In this document: positions 1 to 14,227 of the stretch, piece by piece
Layout of the letters: each line of letters begins with the position of its first letter
Numbering within the stretch: position 1 is the stretch's first letter
From: Symsagittifera roscoffensis
Taxonomy: Eukaryota > Xenacoelomorpha > Acoela > Convolutidae
Assembly: GCF_963678635.1 (NCBI RefSeq)
Contig: NC_087071.1
Span: forward strand, 24,624,013-24,688,012
Direction of reading: 5' to 3'
DNA length: 64,000 nucleotides
Translations under genes and position numbers: made by a program
The notes under the pieces: generated by a model
Databases searched by the model: none
What the model was told of the DNA's origin: nothing
What the model saw: only the letters and a program-made list of their open reading frames with translations

Positions 1-859
1 ATGAAATTACTTGAAATATTTCAAATTTTCAATTTTCAAAGCTCAATTAGCTCGCCCAAGAACTTCAACCTTTGTGCTAACCGATTCCGTCTATGAGATC
101 ATTTGAAAAATTTTGAATTTTGAAAGCTCGATCAGCGTGGTAAAATATTCAATTTTTTGGTAATCCGGTTCCGTCTACGAAATAACATGAAATATTACAA
201 AGTTTTATTGCTCTAAAAACATGCTTAAAAATCTGAAATTTTTGCAAACCGAATCCGTCTAGGAGATAATTTGAAATAATAAAGAGTTTCAAAGCTCGAC
301 TAGCTTGCTTAAAACTTTCAAGCTTTTCGTGAACTCATTTCGTGTATGAGAATACAAAGCTTGATTAGCCTGCACAAGAAATTTAAAGTTTCTGCGACCG
401 GGTTCTGTCTATGAAACTACATGAAACATTTCAATATTTCATAGCTCGAAATGCATGCTTAAAAACTTCAATCTTTTTGCGAACGCTTCCGTGACGAGAT
501 AACTTAATAAAAATTAAAGTTAAAAACTAAAACTTTCGCTTTCCGATTCCGTTTATGAAATTACATGAAATATATCAAAGATCGATAGCTCGGAAAGCAT
601 GTTAAAAATTTCAAACTTTTGCTAACCAGTTTCGTTTATGAAATAACTTGAAATATTCCAAGAGTTTAAACCTCGAGACGCTGGCTTAAATAATTCAACC
701 TTTCGCTAGCCTGTTTCATCTATGAAATAAATTGAAACTATTCAAAGCTTCAAAGCTCAAACAGCGGGCTTAAAAAATTCACATGTTCTACAATCCATTT
801 CAGTCTATGATAATAAAGTCTTTTTGCTTACCGATTCCTTCTATGAAACAACTTAAAAT

Positions 860-3800
860 ATTTCAAATATTCAAAACTCGAACAGCTTGCTTAAAGGTTT
901 CAAGTTTTTAGCTAACTGATTCTGTCTATAAGATAACTTGAAATAATTCAAGGTTTCAAAGCGTGAACAGCTTGCTTAAAAATTCAACTTTTGCACATTT
1001 CAGTTCCTTTTATGAAATTGGATGAAGTATTTCAAAGTTTCATAGCCCAAAATTATGCTTGAAAATCTCAACCTTTTCACGAACTGAATAATTTGATGAA
1101 CTAAATCAAAAATTTCAAATTTTCAAAGCGCAAAAATTTTGCTTACAAACTTCCGTTTTTTAGCGAACCAGTTCCTTTTACGAAATCTTCAAAACTCGAA
1201 TAGGTTGCTTAAAAAGTTCAACCTTTTTGCTAACCAATTCCGTCTATGAGATAACTTGAACTATTTCTGTTTCAAAGTTCAAAAAGCACGCCCTAAATTT
1301 TCAATCTTTTCGCAATTCCGTTCCGTGTATCAGATAAATTTAACTATTTCTGTTCAAAACTCAAAAAGCATGCTTAAAAATTGCATTTTTTTGCAAACCG
1401 ATTCCTTCTATGAAATAAATTGAAGCTTTCAAAGTTTCAAAGCTCGAATAGCTGGCTTAAAAAAACTCAATTTTTTTGCAAACCAAATCAGTCTATGCAA
1501 CAATTTCATTTATTTCAATTTTCCGAGCTCAAGTAACTTGCTTAAAACCCTTTTTTACTCAAATTTACTGGGTCTAAGAAATAACTTGATATATGTCAAA
1601 GTTTCATAACTCAATTAGCTTGCTTAAATAACATTACATTTTTTTGCGATCCGAATCAGTCTATGAAATAACTTGAAACGCTTCAAAGAACCGAAGGTTG
1701 AATAGCTTGCTTAAAAAATTAATTAGCGGAAATCCTTTCGTCTATGAAATAACTTGGAACATTTCAAAGTTGCATAGGCGAAATTGCTTGCTTAAATTTA
1801 TTTTTGCGGACCAATTCAGTTAATACAATTTTATATCCAAAGCTTGATTAGCTCGATTGAAAAGTCTTAAGCTTTTCCTCATCCGATTCCGTCTATGAAA
1901 ATACTTGAAATATTTTAAAGTTTCCTAGCTCGAAAATCTTGTATAAATTCTCAAACTTTCTGCGGACAAAATCTTTCTATGAAATAAATTGAAATGTTTC
2001 AAAATCTCAAAGCTCGAATATATTGCTAAAAAAGCTCCAATTGGTTTGCAAACCGATTCCTTCTATGAAGATACTTGAAACTTTTAATAGTTTTACAGTT
2101 CGAAAAGTCTATGTTATTCGAAACTACACGGCAAGCTTACTTTAAAAATCTTACTCAAATTTAGCTGGCTTAACTTGAGTATTCTATTCAAAGCTTGATT
2201 ACCTTGCTTAAAAAATCAACCTTATTGTGAAAAGATTTTGTCTATGAAACAACTTTAAATATTTCAAAAATTCAAAACTCGAACAACTTGCTTGAAGGTT
2301 TCAAGTGTTTAGCTAACCGATTCCGTCTATGAGATAACTTGAAATAATTCAAGGTTTCAAAGCATGAACAGCGTGCTTAAAAATTCATTTTTTGCACATT
2401 TCAGTTCCGTTTTTGAAATTATATGAAGTATTTCAAAGTTTCATAGCCCAAAATTATGCTTGAAAATCTCAACCTTTTCACGAACTGAATATTTGATGAA
2501 CTAAAATAAAGATTTTAAAGTTTCAAAGCTCAAAATCTTTGCTTACAAACTTCAAGTTTTAAGCGAACCAATTCTTTTTAAGAAATCACTTGAAATAATT
2601 CAAATCTTCAAAACTCGAATAGCTTGCTTAAAAAATTCAACCTTTTTGCTAACCAATTCCGTCTATGAGATAACTTGAACTTTTTCTGTTTCAAAGCTCG
2701 AAAAGCTCGCCTTGAAAAGCTCGCCTCGAAAAGCTCCGATTCCTTCTATGAAATATATTGAAGCTTTCGAAGTTTCAAAGCTCAAATAGCTGGTTTAAAA
2801 ACTCAATTTTTGTGCAAACCAAATCAGTCTATGAAACAAAATTATTTATTTCAGTTTTCCGAGCTCAAGTAACTTGCGTAAAACCCGTTTTTACTCAAAT
2901 TTACTGGATCTAAAAAATAACTTGATATATTTCAAAGTTGCATAACTCAATTAGCTTGCTTAAAGAACTTTACATTTTTTTGCGATCCGAATCAGTCTAT
3001 GAAATAACTTGGAACATTTCAAAGTTCTTTAGGCAAAATTGCTTGCTTAAAGTTTTTTTGCGGACCAATTCAGTTAATACAATTTTATATCCAAAGCTTG
3101 ATTAGCTCGATTGAAAAGTCTTAAGCTTTTCCTCATCCGATTCCGTCTATGAAAATACTTGAAATATTTTAAAGTTTCCTAGCTCGAAAATCTTGTATAA
3201 ATTCTCAAACTTTCTGCGGACGAATTATTTCTATGAAATAAAATTGAAATGTTTCAAAATCTCAAAGCTCGAATATATTACTTAAGAAGCTCCAATTTTT
3301 TTGCAAACCGATTCCGTCTATGAAAATACTTGAAACTTTTAATAGTTTCACAGTTCAAAAATTCTATGTTATTTGAAATTACACGGCAAGCTTACTTAAA
3401 AAATTTAAAATTGTTTGCGAATTGATTCAGTCTGGATATATTTTGAAATATTTCAAACTCTCGAATCTCAAATAGCCTGCCTAGAAAACTCATACTTTGC
3501 GCAAAACAGTTCCGTCAATGAGATGAAATGAATTACTTCAGATTCGAAACTTGATTAGCTTATTTTGAAAAAAATCTTGAGCTTTACGCCAGCCAATTAT
3601 GTCTTGAAAATATCTTGAAAAAAATTGATGTTTCAAAACCATTCAAAATTTTGCGGACCAAAATTCTCCATGAATTAACTTGAAATAATTTGAAATTTCA
3701 AAGCTCGAATTGCTCTTCAAAGCTCGAATTGTGCAAATTAACGAAACAACTCTACGAAACAACTTAATTTAATTTAATTTTCCGAGCTCAATTAACTTGC

Positions 3801-6800
3801 CTGAAAAACTTTTTTTTCGAACCTGTTCCATTTATTAAATAAGTTGATATATTTTTTAGTTTTGTATTTCGATAAATTGGCTTAAATAACTTTAAAGATG
3901 TGCGATTCCAATCATTCTAGGAACTAACTGATTCGGATCGCAAACCGCTGGCTTAAAAAATTATTATAAATTATTATTCAGATTCAAAGCTTGATTAGCT
4001 TGCTAAAAAACAGACATGAGCCTTTCGCAATCCGGTTACCTTACCGAAATTACACGGCATTTTTAATGTTTTGGTAGCTAAAAAACCATGCTTAAAAATC
4101 TCAGCTTTTTCGCGAAATGATTCAATCTATGAAGATTATGAAACATTTAATTGTTTCAAAGCACGAAAAGCTTGCTTAAAAAACTTAAAATTGTTTGCGA
4201 AGCGATTCAGTCAGGAAATATCTTGAAATTTTTCAAAGTCTCGAAGCTCGAAGATCCTGTTTAAACTCAATTTTTAAACTTAAAAAAAACTTGAAAAATT
4301 GCTTGAAGAAACCAATTTTTTTTGCGAAAAGATTCCGCCTATGAAATAACTTCTGCGAACCAATTCCTTCCATGAGATAAATTGAACTAATTCAGATTCA
4401 AATCTTGGTTAGCTTGCAAAAAATTTTCAGCAGTTTTGCAAATAATTGATTCCGTCCATGACATAAGTTGAACTATATCACATTTTCAAAGCTGGAAAAA
4501 ATAGCTTGAGAAATTCAATCTTTTCGCAATCCGATTACGTCAATGCGATAACTTGAGTATTTCAGATTCAAAGCTTGATTAGCTTGCTTAAAAAATCAAC
4601 CTTACTGTGAAAAGATTTTGTCTATGAAATAACTTGAACTGTTTCAAAAACTCGAAGTTAATTAGTTTGCTTAAAAAACTTATTTCGCACAAATCGAGTT
4701 CTTCAATGAAACAACTTGAAATATTTCAAATCTTCAAAACTCGAACAGCTTGCTTAAAGGTTTCAAGTTTTTAGCTAACCGATTCCGTCTATGAGATAAC
4801 TTGAAATAAATCAAGGTTTCAAAGCATGAACAGCGAGCTTAAAAATTCAACTTTTGCACATTTCAGTTCCGTTTACGAATTTAGATGAAGTATTTCAAAG
4901 TTTCATAGCCCAAAATAATGCTTGAAAATCTCAACTTTTTCACGAACTGAATATTTTGATGAACTAAAATAAAGATTTCAAAGTTCCAAAGCTCAAAATT
5001 TTTGCTTACAAATATTAACTTTTTAGCGAACCAATTCCTTTTAAGAAATAACTTGAAATAATTGAAATCTTCAAAACTCGAATAATAATTAAAAAACTCA
5101 ACCTTTTTGCTAACCAACTCCGTCTATGAGATATTTTGAACTATTTCTGTTTCAAAGCCCGAAAAGCTCGCCTTAAATTTCCAATCTTTTTGCGATTTCA
5201 TTCCGTGTATTAGATAAATTTAACTATTTCTGTTCAAAGCTCAAAAAGCTTGCTTAATAATTGCAATCTTTTGCAAACCGATTGCTTCTCTGAAATAAAT
5301 TGAAGCTTTCAAAATTTCAAAGCTCGAATAGCTGACTTAAAAAACTCAATTTTTGCGCAAACAAAATCAGTCTATGAAACAATTTTCTTTACTTCAATTT
5401 TCCGAGCTCAAGTAACCTGCGTAAAACCCTTTTTTACTCAAATTTACTGGTTCTAAGAAATAACCTGATATATTTCAAAGTTTCATAACTCAATTAGCTT
5501 GCTTAAAAAACTTTACATTTTTGCGATCCGAACATTGGAACATTTCAAGGTTGCTTAGGCGAAATTGCTTGCTGAAATTTTTTTTTGTAGACCAATTCAG
5601 TTAGTACAATTTTATATCCAAAGCTTGATTAGCTCGATTGAAAAAGTCTGATACTTTTCCTCAACCAATTCCGTCTATGAAAATACTTGAAATACTTTAA
5701 AGTTTCCTAGTTCGAAAATCTTGCATAAATTCTCAAACTTTCTGCGGACGAATTATTTCTATGAAATAAAATTGAAATGTTTCAAAATCTCAAAGCTCGA
5801 ATATATTACTTAAGAAGCTCCAATTTTTTTGCAAACCATTTCCGTCTATGAAATATATTGAACTATATCTGTTTCAAAGCTCGAAAAGCTCGCCTTAAAT
5901 TTTCAATCTTTTTGCGATTTCATTCCGTGTATTAGATAAATTTAACTATTTCTGTTCAAAGCTCTAAAAGCTTGCTTAATAATTGCAATCTTCTGCAAAC
6001 CGATTCCTTCTATGAAATAAATTGAAGCTTTCAAAATTTCAAAGCTCAAATAGCTGGCTTAAAAACTCAATTTTTGTGCAAATCAAACTAGTCTACGAAA
6101 CAACTTAATTTATTTTAATTTTCCGAGCTCAATTAAATTGCCTGAAAACCTTTTTTTCTCGAACCTGTTCCATCTATTAAATCAGTTGATTTTTTTTTTA
6201 GTTTTGTAGTTCGATAAGCTGGCTTATATAACTTGAAAGTTTTGCAATTCCAATCATTCTAGTAAATAACTGATTCGGATCGCAAACCGCTGGCTTAAAA
6301 AATTTAAATTGTTCGCAAACCGATTTAGACTGGAAATAGCTTGAAAAATTTCAATGTCTCAAAGCTCGAATTGCCTGCTTAAAAATTGTACTTAGCTGGA
6401 ACCGATTCCGTCTATGAAAATACGTCAAATTTTCGAAGCTCGAATAGCTTGCTTAAGAATTTCCATCTTTTCGTTAATACATTCTGTGTACGAGATAAAC
6501 TGAAATATTTCAGATTCAAAGCTTGATTAGCTTGCTAAAAAACAAACATAAGCTTTTCGCAATCCGGTTACGTTACTGAAATTACACGGCATTTTTAATG
6601 TTTTGGTAGCTAAAAAACCAGGCTTACAAATCTCAGCTTTTTCGCGAAATGATTCAATCTATGAAGATTATGAAACATTTAATTGTTTCAAAGCACGAAA
6701 AGCTTGCTTAAAAAACTTAAAATTGTTTCCGGCCGATTCAGTCAGGAAATATCTTCAAATTTTTCAAAGTCTCTAAGCTCAAAAAAACAGAATTTTTAAA

Positions 6801-7700
6801 CTTAAAAAAACTTGAAAAATTGCTTGAAGAAACCAATTTCTTTTGCGAAAGATTCCGCCTATGAAATAACTTCTGCGCACCAATTTCTTCGATGAGATAA
6901 ATTGAACTAATTCAGATTCAAATCTTGGTTAGCTTGCAAAAAGTTTTCAGCAGTTTTGCAAATAATTGATTCCGTTCATGACATAAGTTGAACTATATCA
7001 CATTTTCAAACTGGAAAAAATAGCTTGGGAAATTCAATCTTTTCGCAATCCGATTACGTCAATGCGATAACTTGAGTATTTCAGATTCAAAGCTTGATTA
7101 GCTTGCTTAAAAAATCAACCTTACTGTGACAAGATTTTGTCTATGAAATAACTTGAACTGTTTCAAAAATTCGAAGTTAAAAAGTTTGCTTAAAAAACTT
7201 ACTTCGCACAAATCGATTCCATCTATGAAATAACTTAAATGGTTTCAAAGTTTCATAGCTGGAAAAGCTTGCTTAAAATGTTTTCTCGTTTTGCGAACCA
7301 GTTCAGTCTATAGAAGATCTTGGAATAATTCAAAACTGGAAATTTGCCTAAGGGAATCAATTTTTTGCAAAATGATTCCGTCTATGAAATAACATGGCTG
7401 GTTTTAATGAATTGAAGGTTGAATAGCTTGCTAAAAAAACTGTAACTTTGGGCAGAACAACTCCAGTTATGAAAAAACACAAATAGTTTCAAAGTATCTT
7501 AGCTTCCGAAAAAAAAACGATTCGATCTATTAAATAAGTTGAAATAAACCAAAGCTTAAAGACATGGCTTTAAAAACTCTGTTTTTTGAAAACTATTCCC
7601 TCTATAAAATTTTGCGAACTATTCCGTCTATGAAATAACATGAAGTTTTTTAAACACTCAAAAATTCAATAGCTTGCTTAAAAATGACTTTTTCCAGAAC
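860..7700 (+). repeat. Higher-order repeats within array I (1.4 and 2.5 kb)
   Basis: Multi-monomer blocks recur in the same order. A landmark TTAAAGGTTTCAAG lies near 891, 2292 and 4754 (steps of about 1.40 and 2.46 kb). TTGGTAGCTAAAAAACCA lies at 4071 and 6603 (2532 bp). Copies match each other far better than adjacent monomers do, so blocks of roughly 17 and 30 monomers were copied as units by unequal exchange or gene conversion. Confidence 0.8.
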
Positions 7701-8019
7701 TCAATCAGTGTGTGGGATAATTTGAGCATTTTTAAATTCAAAGCTTGTGTGCTTGCTTTTAAAAAACTTAAATTTTTCGTCAACCGATTCTGTCGAGGAA
7801 ACCACTTAAAAAATTTCACAGTTTCATAGCTGAAACAGCTTGCTTACAAACTGCAACCTTCTCGCAAACCGATTCAAACTTTGAGGTAAATTCAAATATT
7901 TCAAAATTTCAAAACTCGAAAAGTTTTCTTGAAAATTATAATATTTGATGAACTAATTCCGTCTACGAAATTATTAAAACTCTTCCAGAATTTCAATGCT
8001 TGAATAGTTTGCTTTAAAA

Positions 8020-11000
8020 AACTGAAAATTTTTGCGAAATGATACACCTCTAAGTAATAACTTGCATTTTTTCATAGATTCAAAGCTTGAATAACTGGCT
8101 TTAAGCAACTTAAATTTTTCGCCAATCGACTTTGTCTAGGAAGCATTTTGAATCACTTCAAAGTTTATTAGATTGATGAGCAAATCGAATCAGTCCATAA
8201 ATTATTTGATATATATCAAAGTTTCAAAGCGTTTATAGTTGGCTTAGAAGAACTCAAAATTTAAGCAAAACGTCGTCTTCGTCTTTGAAATTCATTGAAA
8301 TATTTCAAAGTTTCATAGCTTGATTAAAAACCTAAATTTTTAGCGATTTGATGCAGTCTACAAAATACCTTGAAAACTTTAATAGCTTCAAAAGCTCCTT
8401 TCAACAAAAAATCAAACTTTTTGCAAATTGGTACACCTCTAAGTAATAACTTATATTTTTTCATAGATTCAAAGCTTGAATAGTTGGCTTTAAGCAACGT
8501 AAGTTTTTTGCCAATCGATTTTGTCTAGGAAGCATTTTGAAACACTTCAAAGTTTCTTAGCTTGATTAGCATGCTTAAAAATTTTTTAAAAATTAAGAAA
8601 TTGAATCAGTCCGTGAAATTATTTGATATATATATCAAAGTTTCAAAGCGTACATAGTTGGCTTAGAAGAACTCAAATTTTACGCGATACGGCGTCTCCG
8701 TCTTTGAAATTCATTGAAATATTTCAAAGTTTCATAGCTTGATTAGCTTGATTAAAAAACCTAAATTTTTAGCGAACCATTTCAGTCTACTAAATACCTT
8801 GAAAAATTTAATAGCTTCAAAAGCTCCTTTCAAAAAAATCAAAAACTTTTTGCAAATTGGTACCATCAAATTATTAATTCGACTTGACTCATTTCTAGAT
8901 TCCAAACTCAAATAGCTTGCTTTAAAAACTTAAACTTTTTGCTAATCGATTCTGTCGAGGAAATAACATAAAAGTCTTCAAAGATTCTCAGCTGGATGAG
9001 ATTGTTTGAAAAAATTTAAAAATTTTGCGAACCGAATCATTTCATAAACTAAATTGATATAATTCGAAGTTTCAAAGCGTATATAGTTGGCTTCATAGCT
9101 CGAATAGCTCGAATAAAAACCTAATATTTTGGTGAACTGAGTCCATCTATGGAACAATTTGAAAAATTTATTAGCTTCAAACTCTATTTAAAAAAATACA
9201 GATTTTCCCAAATTGCTACCATCTAATTAATAACTCGACTTGTTTCTAGAATCCAAGCTTGAATAGCTTGCTTGATTTTTAGCTGGATTAGTTTAATTTA
9301 GAAAAATTTGCATTTTTTGCAAACCGAATCATTCCATAAAACAAATTGATATAATTTCAAAGTTTCAAAGCGTATACAGTTGGCTTCATTGCTCGAATAG
9401 CTTGAATAAAAAACCTAATATTTTGGTGAACCGAGTCCGTCTACAGAACAACTTGAAAAATTTAGTAGCTTCAAATTCTAATTCAAAAAAATCAAAATTT
9501 TCGCAAATTGGTACCATCTAATTACTAACTCGTCGTTTTTCTAGATTCCAAGCAAGAATAGTTTGCTTGATTCTTAGCTGGATTAATTTGTTTTAAAAAA
9601 CTTCAATGTTTTGCGAACCGAATCAGTCCATGAAAAAACTTGAGATGTTTCAAAGTTTCAAGTTCACATAGCTGGCTTAAGAGAATTAACTTTTTTCGCG
9701 AACCGCTTTAGATTTTGAGCGAATTCAAAATTTTTGGCAATTTTATTCCCTCTATGAACTAATTTGAAAAATTTCATGACTTCAATGGCTTCTTTTATGT
9801 TTTCCGTGAACTGATTCAGTCTACGGAAAAATTTGGAAGACTTCAAAGATTCTAATAGCTTCAATAGCTCCTTTAAATTATTTTAGTTTTTTGTGAATTG
9901 ATTCAGTCTACGAAATAACTTGGATTATTTCAAAGATTCAAAGATTGAATAGCTTGCTCAAAAAAATCCAACTTTTTGTAAATTGGTACAATCTAAATAT
10001 TTCGATTCTGTCGAGGAAATGACATGAAAATATTCAAAGACTCTTAGCTGGATAAGCGTGTTAAAAAAAACTTAAAATTTTTGCGAGCCGAATCAGTCCA
10101 AGAATTGATTTGAATTATTTCAGTTTTTTAAAGCTGCCATTGCTGGCTTACAAAAACTTAATTTTTGCGCGAACCGCCTCAGTCTTTGAAATGACCTAAA
10201 CTATTTCAAAGTTTCAAAGCTTTCACAGCTGGCTTGAAAGAACTCAATATTTGTGCAAACCACTGTCTCCGTCTTAGAAAACTTTTTAAAATACTTTGAT
10301 GGCTTTAATAGTTCCTTAAGAAAAATGTAAGGTTTTTGTGAACTGATTCAGTCTACGAAAAAACTTGGAAGATTTCAAAGATTCGAAGGTTGACTAGCTT
10401 GCTTAAAAAACAAAAAATGTTCGCGAATTGATACCCTCCCAGTAAAAACTTGTTTTTTTTTCATATATTCAAATCTAGATTAGCTTGTTTTTCGCCAAAC
10501 AATTTTGTCAAGGAAATAAATTGAAATAATTCAAAAAATTTTGCTGGATTAGCTTGCTTAAAAAACTTAAAATTTCAGCGAACCGAATCTGTCCATGGAA
10601 TAACTTCGAAGTTTCAAAGCGCACATAATTGGCTGAAAAGAAATCAAATTTCGGGCAAACAGTCGTCTCCGTCTTAGAAAACTTTTTAAAAATCTTTGAT
10701 GGCTTTGAAAGTTCCTTAAGAAAAATTTAAGGTTTTTGTGAACTGATTCAGTCTACGAAAAAACTTGGAAGATTTCAAAGATTCGAAGGTTGACTAGCTT
10801 GCTTAAAAAACAAAAAATTTCAGCGAACCGAATCTGTCCATGAAATAACTTGAATAACTTCGAAGTTTCGAAGCGCACATAATTGGCTTAAAAGAAATCA
10901 AATTTCGGGCAAACCGTCGTCTCCGTCTTGGAAATTAGTTGAAATATTTCAAAGTTTCATAGCTCGATTAGCTTGATTAAAAACCTAGATTTTTGGCAAA

Positions 11001-12000
11001 CCGATTCCACCTATGAAAAAACTTGAAGAAACTAATGGCTTCATGGCTTCAAAAGTTCCTTTGGAAGAATATAAATTGTTTGTGAACTGATTCAGTCTAC
11101 GAAATAACTTAAAACGTTTCAAAAATTCAAAGGTTGATTAGCTTGCTTAAAAAATCACTTTTTTCTTAAAACCCGAGCATATATATTCCTCACTCTCTTC
11201 GAAAGTTGGAAATAAAATAGATGACTATGAAGCTCGGTGAATTTCCCAAGCAATGTATGATTGACATTTTTATAATCAAAGATAACCTAATTTGACAGTT
11301 AGGTTGCTTGATTTCTAGATTTCAAGCTTGAATTGCTTGCTTTTGAAAAGCTTAAACTTTTCGCTAATTGATTTTGTCGAGGAATGAACATTAAAATCTT
11401 CAAAGATTCTTAGCTGGATTAGCTTGTTTAAAAAAAAAAATTTTAAGTTTTGCAAATCGAATCAGTCCTTAAAATTACTTGATATACTTCAAAGTTTTAT
11501 CGCTTGCATAGCTGGATTAAAAAACTCAATATTTGTGCAAACCACCGTCTCCGTCTTAGAAAACTTTTTAAAAATCTTTGATGGCTTTAATAGTTCCTTA
11601 AGAAAAATTAAAGGTTTTTGTGAACTGATTCTGTCTACGAAAAAACTTGGCAGATTTCAAAGATTCGAAGGTTGACTAGCTTGTTTAAAAAACAAGAAAT
11701 GTTCGCGAATTGATACCCTCCCAGTAAAAACTTGTATTTTTTCATATATTCAAATCTAGATTAGCTTGTTTTTCGCCAAACAATTTTGTCAAGGAAATAA
11801 ATTGAATTAATTCAAAAAATTTTGCTGGATTAGCTTGCTGAAAAAACTTAAAATTTCAGCGAAGCGAATCTATTCGTGAAATAACTTGAATAACTTCGAA
11901 GTTTCAAAGCGCACATCATTGGCTTAAAAGAAATCAAATTTCGGGCAAACCGTCGTCTCCGTCTTGGAAATTAGTTGAAATATTTAACTTAAAATAACTC
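8020..12000 (+). repeat. Higher-order repeats within array I (~0.39 and ~1.28 kb)
   Basis: The phrase TACACCTCTAAGTAATAACT occurs at 8043 and 8432 (389 bp apart) with matching flanks. Related blocks with GGTACCATCTAATTA follow near 8860, 9210 and 9500. The phrase ATACCCTCCCAGTAAAAACT occurs at 10431 and 11713 (1282 bp). This part of the array therefore has shorter higher-order units than the left end, so different segments were homogenised separately. Confidence 0.7.
11165..11305. other. Short non-satellite segment inside array I
   Basis: About 140 bp that do not follow the monomer pattern. They begin after a TTTTTTCTTAAAACC linker and include a TAACCTAATTTGACAGTTAGG stretch with a small inverted CCTAA/TTAGG pair. 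No ORF is present. It may be an old small insertion or a badly decayed monomer; no terminal repeats or target duplication were recognised. Confidence 0.4.
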
Positions 12001-13723
12001 AAATTTTGCGCGAACCGCCGTAGAATTTGATTTCATCTATGTATTAACTTGAACAATTTCAAAGCTTCAATGGCTTCTTTAAAAAATTTTGAATTTTTTG
12101 TGAACTGATTCATTCTACGAAATAATTTGGAACACTTCAAAGATTCAAAGGTTGAATAGCTTGCTTAGAACACTTACTTTGCGCAAACCGATTCCATCTA
12201 TAAAATAAAATGAAACACTTCTCTTTTTTTGAAGCTGGAATCGCTAGCTTACAAAAACTTTTAGTTTGGCATTTCGATTCAATCTATAGAATATCTTAGA
12301 AATTAAAAAAAAATTGATTATTTGTTCGAATAAATCTTTTTTTTGCGAAATGATTACGTCTATGAAACAACTGGGAATGTTTGAAATAACTTGGAATATG
12401 AAATAACTTGGAGCTTGGAAGGTTGAGTAGCTTGCTTAAAAAAACAGAAACTTTGCAAAACAATTTCATCTACGGATTTACTTGAAACAGTTCAGAGTTT
12501 CTTAGCATAATACTTTGCTTGAAAAACCTTTAATTTTTTGAGAAAGGATTCAGTCTATGAAACAACTTGACATAATTCAAAGCTTGAATATTTGCTTTTA
12601 GAAATCTGCTTTTTTGCAAAACGATACCGTCTACGAAACAGTTTGAAATATTTCAAATATTTTGAGGTTGAATAGCTTTCTTAAAAAATATAAACATTGC
12701 GCGAGCCGGTTCCGTCAAGGAAACAACTTGAAAATTTTCAAAGTTTTGAAGTTCGAGTAGCCTGCTTAAAAAACAAAATTTTTCGCGAACCGATTCCGTC
12801 TATGAAAAAAAATGAACTATTTCAGATACAAAGCTCGATTCGTTTTTTTTTCAAATACGTTTTCTCAAACAGTTGTTATTTGCAAAAAAATTGAAATACT
12901 TCAAAGTTTCAAGGCTCGAATAGCTTGCTAACAAATTCAAACTCTGCGCAGATCGAGTTTGTGAATTTGTCTTTGAATTGAAATTACTTGAAAAAATTCA
13001 AAGTTTCATAGCTCGGATATCTTGCTTTAAATATATTTTTTTGCGAATCAAACCAGTCCTTGAATTAACTTGAATTATTTCAGAGAATCAAAACTCGAAT
13101 AGTTGACTAACAAACTTAAACCCTGTTTGAGTTTGTTAGCCAAAATCGTCTTTGAAATTTCTTGAAAAAATTCAACGGTTCATAGCTCGAATAGCTTGCA
13201 TAAAAACACTTGTTTTTTTGCGAACCGATTCAGCCTACAAAATACCCTGAAAAAGTTAATAGCTTCAAAAGCTCTTTTTTGCTACTTTTTGCAAAAGCTA
13301 CTTTTTGCTAATCGATTCTGTCGAGGAAAAAACATAAAAGTCTTCAAAGGTTCTTAGCTGGATTAGAGTTTTTTTAAGAAAAACTTCAAATTTTTGCGAA
13401 ACGAGCCATTTCTTTAATTAAATTGGTATATTTCAAAGTTTCAAAGTTTAAAAATATTTTAAATTTTTGCGGACCGAAACATTTCTTTAAATAAATTGGT
13501 ATATTTCAATGTTTCAAAACAACTTGACATAATTCAAATCCTGAATATTTGCTTTGAGAAATTTGCTTTTTTTACAAAACGATACCGTCTATGAAACAGT
13601 TTGAAATATTTCAAACACTTTAAGGTTGAAATACTTTCTTAAAAACTATGAACATTGCGCGAGCCGATTCCGTCAAGGAAACAACTTGAAAGATTTCAAA
13701 GTTTTGAAGTTTGAGTAGCCTGC

Positions 13724-14227
13724 TTTGCGAAAAGGTTGATTCAAGCTATTCGAGCTATGAAACGTTCAATTTTTTCAAGTCATTTCAATTCAAAGACAAA
13801 TTCACAAACTCGATCTGCGCAGAGTTTGAGTTTGTTAGCAAGCTATTTGAGCTCTGAAACTTTGAATTATTTCAGATTATTTCCAAATAACGTCGGTTTG
13901 AGAAAACGTATTTGAAAAAAAAAAACGAATCGAGCTTTGTATCTGAAATAGTTCAATTTATTTCATAGACGGAATCGGTTCGCGAAAAATTTTTGTTTTC
14001 TATTTCAGATACAAAGCTCGATTCGTTTTTTTTTTTCAAATACGTTTTCTCAAACCGACGTTATTTGGAAATAATCTGAAATAATTCAAAGTTTCAGAGC
14101 TCAAATAGCTTGCTAACAAACTCAAACTCTGCGCAGATCGAGTTTGTGAATTTGTCTTTGAATTGAAATGACTTGAAAAAATTCAACGTTTCATAGCTCG
14201 AATAGCTTCAATCAACCTTTTCGCAAA
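13724..14227. repeat. Large inverted repeat within the satellite (228-bp arms)
   Basis: The left arm (13724-13951) is the near-perfect reverse complement of the right arm (14000-14227), with a 48-bp spacer. Paired landmarks are TTTGCGAAAAGGTTGAT at 13724 and ATCAACCTTTTCGCAAA ending at 14227, and CTGAAATAG ending at 13951 and CTATTTCAG starting at 14000. All monomers before and after run forward, so the left arm and spacer are locally inverted. The right arm also matches forward sequence near 12780-13010, which suggests an inverted copy of that block was pasted in, producing a cruciform-capable junction. Confidence 0.9.
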
